A stretch of DNA of 6,084 nt, from positions 1 to 6,084 of the forward strand of contig JAADEO010000210.1 of assembly GCA_013153415.1 (NCBI GenBank). The letters are read 5' to 3'. The DNA is from Deltaproteobacteria bacterium. Lineage in GTDB: Bacteria; Desulfobacterota; Anaeroferrophillalia; Anaeroferrophillales; Tharpellaceae. A program made the position numbers and the translations under genes. This document shows positions 5,329 to 6,084 of the stretch, piece after piece. The notes under the pieces were generated by a model that ran no database searches, was not told where the DNA came from, and saw only the letters and a program-made list of their open reading frames with translations. How positions within the stretch are numbered: the first letter of the stretch is position 1; each line of letters opens with the position of its first letter.

Positions 5329-6084
5329 TCAGGTTGCGGCGGGGGAGTAGTCGATCAGGTTGATCCGCAACTCGCTTCTGCCTTTCCAGATGTTTTCCTC
5401 GAGCGTGAAAGCCAGGTGAAGGGATTGGCCGGCCTGGGGCAGTTCGCCGGTGAAGTTGAAACTGATACCGGTCAGCTGCTGCCGGCTGTCGGCCGAAATG
5501 AAAGTGAATTTGTAGTGGCGGCCGCCATTCCGGCCCAGAGGGGAGACGCGCAGCAGTTTCATGTCGGGCAGAATGAAAACCGGCTCCGGATTGTGATGGC
5601 CGAAAGGCTGCAGCACGGCGAGCTCGCGGAGCAGGTCGCGGCTGATGTCCGGGGCCGACAGGATAGCGTCGAAATGCAGTTGCGGCCTGGTTTCGGGGGT
5701 GAGATCATGGCTTTCGAAATAGCCGTTCAAAAGTCTGCGCAAATCCGGGATGCGCTCCGCACGCACCGTCAGGCCGACGGCCTGGGCATGGCCTCCGTAA
5801 CGTTCCAGAACGGTCTGGCAGTGATCTAAAGCCTTGACCAGGTCGAGACCGGGAAGACTGCGTCCCGAACCCCGCCCGATTCCGTTTTCCATTGCCAGCA
5901 GAATGGCGGGCTTGTGGAAAAGCTCCATGATCCGGGTCGAAACAATGCCGACCACCCCGGGATGCCAGTTCTCCGAGGCCAGAAGAATCACCCGGCCCCG
6001 GGCCAGTTCCGGCTCCGCGTTCAGCATCTCCTCGGCTTCCCGCCGGATTTCCATTTCAATCTGCTGTCGTTGTTCATTGCAATC
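5329..6084 (-). CDS. recJ: Single-stranded-DNA-specific exonuclease RecJ, C-terminal part
   Basis: RecJ degrades single-stranded DNA 5' to 3' in recombination and mismatch repair. The 251 residues visible are the C-terminal part; the reading frame runs through the window end (CNEQRQQIE before the internal ATG 6054), so the N-terminal DHH catalytic domain lies outside. Counting from the window end, WHPGVVGIV (40-48), GSGRS (72-76) and GGHAQAVG (97-104) are the DHHA1 motifs that bind substrate. QPFGHHNPEP (159-168) opens the OB-like DNA-binding domain, which ends with IWKGRSELRINLID (232-245). The TGA at 5331-5329 lies 27 bases from the end of the convergent DUF2148 gene. Nothing visible is broken. 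Confidence 0.95.
   Translation of the reverse strand, partial: DCNEQRQQIEMEIRREAEEMLNAEPELARGRVILLASENWHPGVVGIVSTRIMELFHKPAILLAMENGIGRGSGRSLPGLDLVKALDHCQTVLERYGGHAQAVGLTVRAERIPDLRRLLNGYFESHDLTPETRPQLHFDAILSAPDISRDLLRELAVLQPFGHHNPEPVFILPDMKLLRVSPLGRNGGRHYKFTFISADSRQQLTGISFNFTGELPQAGQSLHLAFTLEENIWKGRSELRINLIDYSPAAT

Overview
This window reads as an ordinary chromosomal stretch of a Gram-negative, probably anaerobic bacterium. The clues are a class 1B (NAD-linked) dihydroorotate dehydrogenase pair, a LapA/LapB pair tied to lipopolysaccharide control, a PilZ-domain protein, and a DUF2148 ferredoxin-like protein that is mostly known from anaerobes. A Desulfobacterota-like source fits, but this is inferred from gene content and not proven. 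There are no RNA genes, CRISPR arrays or insertion sequences that I can see.

Layout. Positions 1-149 hold an odd edge: the first 54 bases are an exact copy of 506-559 inside pyrK, joined to about 95 bases that could be the tail of an unknown upstream ORF. On the plus strand pyrK (166-972) and pyrD (965-1882) overlap by 8 bases and form the electron-transfer and catalytic subunits of dihydroorotate dehydrogenase B, the fourth step of pyrimidine synthesis. A convergent gap (1883-2016) carries two back-to-back hairpins that look like terminators, one for each strand.

The minus strand then carries four genes that read as one operon, from 4615 down to 2017: a HIT-family nucleotide hydrolase/phosphorylase, lapA, lapB and a PilZ-domain gene, with gaps of about 30 bases or less if lapB starts near the lapA stop. 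LapA and LapB are the membrane adaptor and TPR/zinc-ribbon protein that control LpxC turnover in enterobacteria. PilZ domains bind cyclic di-GMP, so the operon may connect second-messenger signalling to envelope assembly (inference). The 5' end of lapB is disturbed: a convincing membrane helix lies in another frame just upstream, and a strong Shine-Dalgarno-like sequence there has no usual start codon.

A 149-base AT-rich divergent intergenic region separates the HIT gene from a plus-strand DUF2148 gene (4765-5301). This faces the 3' part of recJ (5329-6084, minus), a single-strand-specific 5'-3' exonuclease cut by the window edge.

Nothing here is clearly a new system. The points most worth checking are the 54-base repeat at the edge, the lapB 5' end, and the HIT-lapA-lapB-pilZ linkage.
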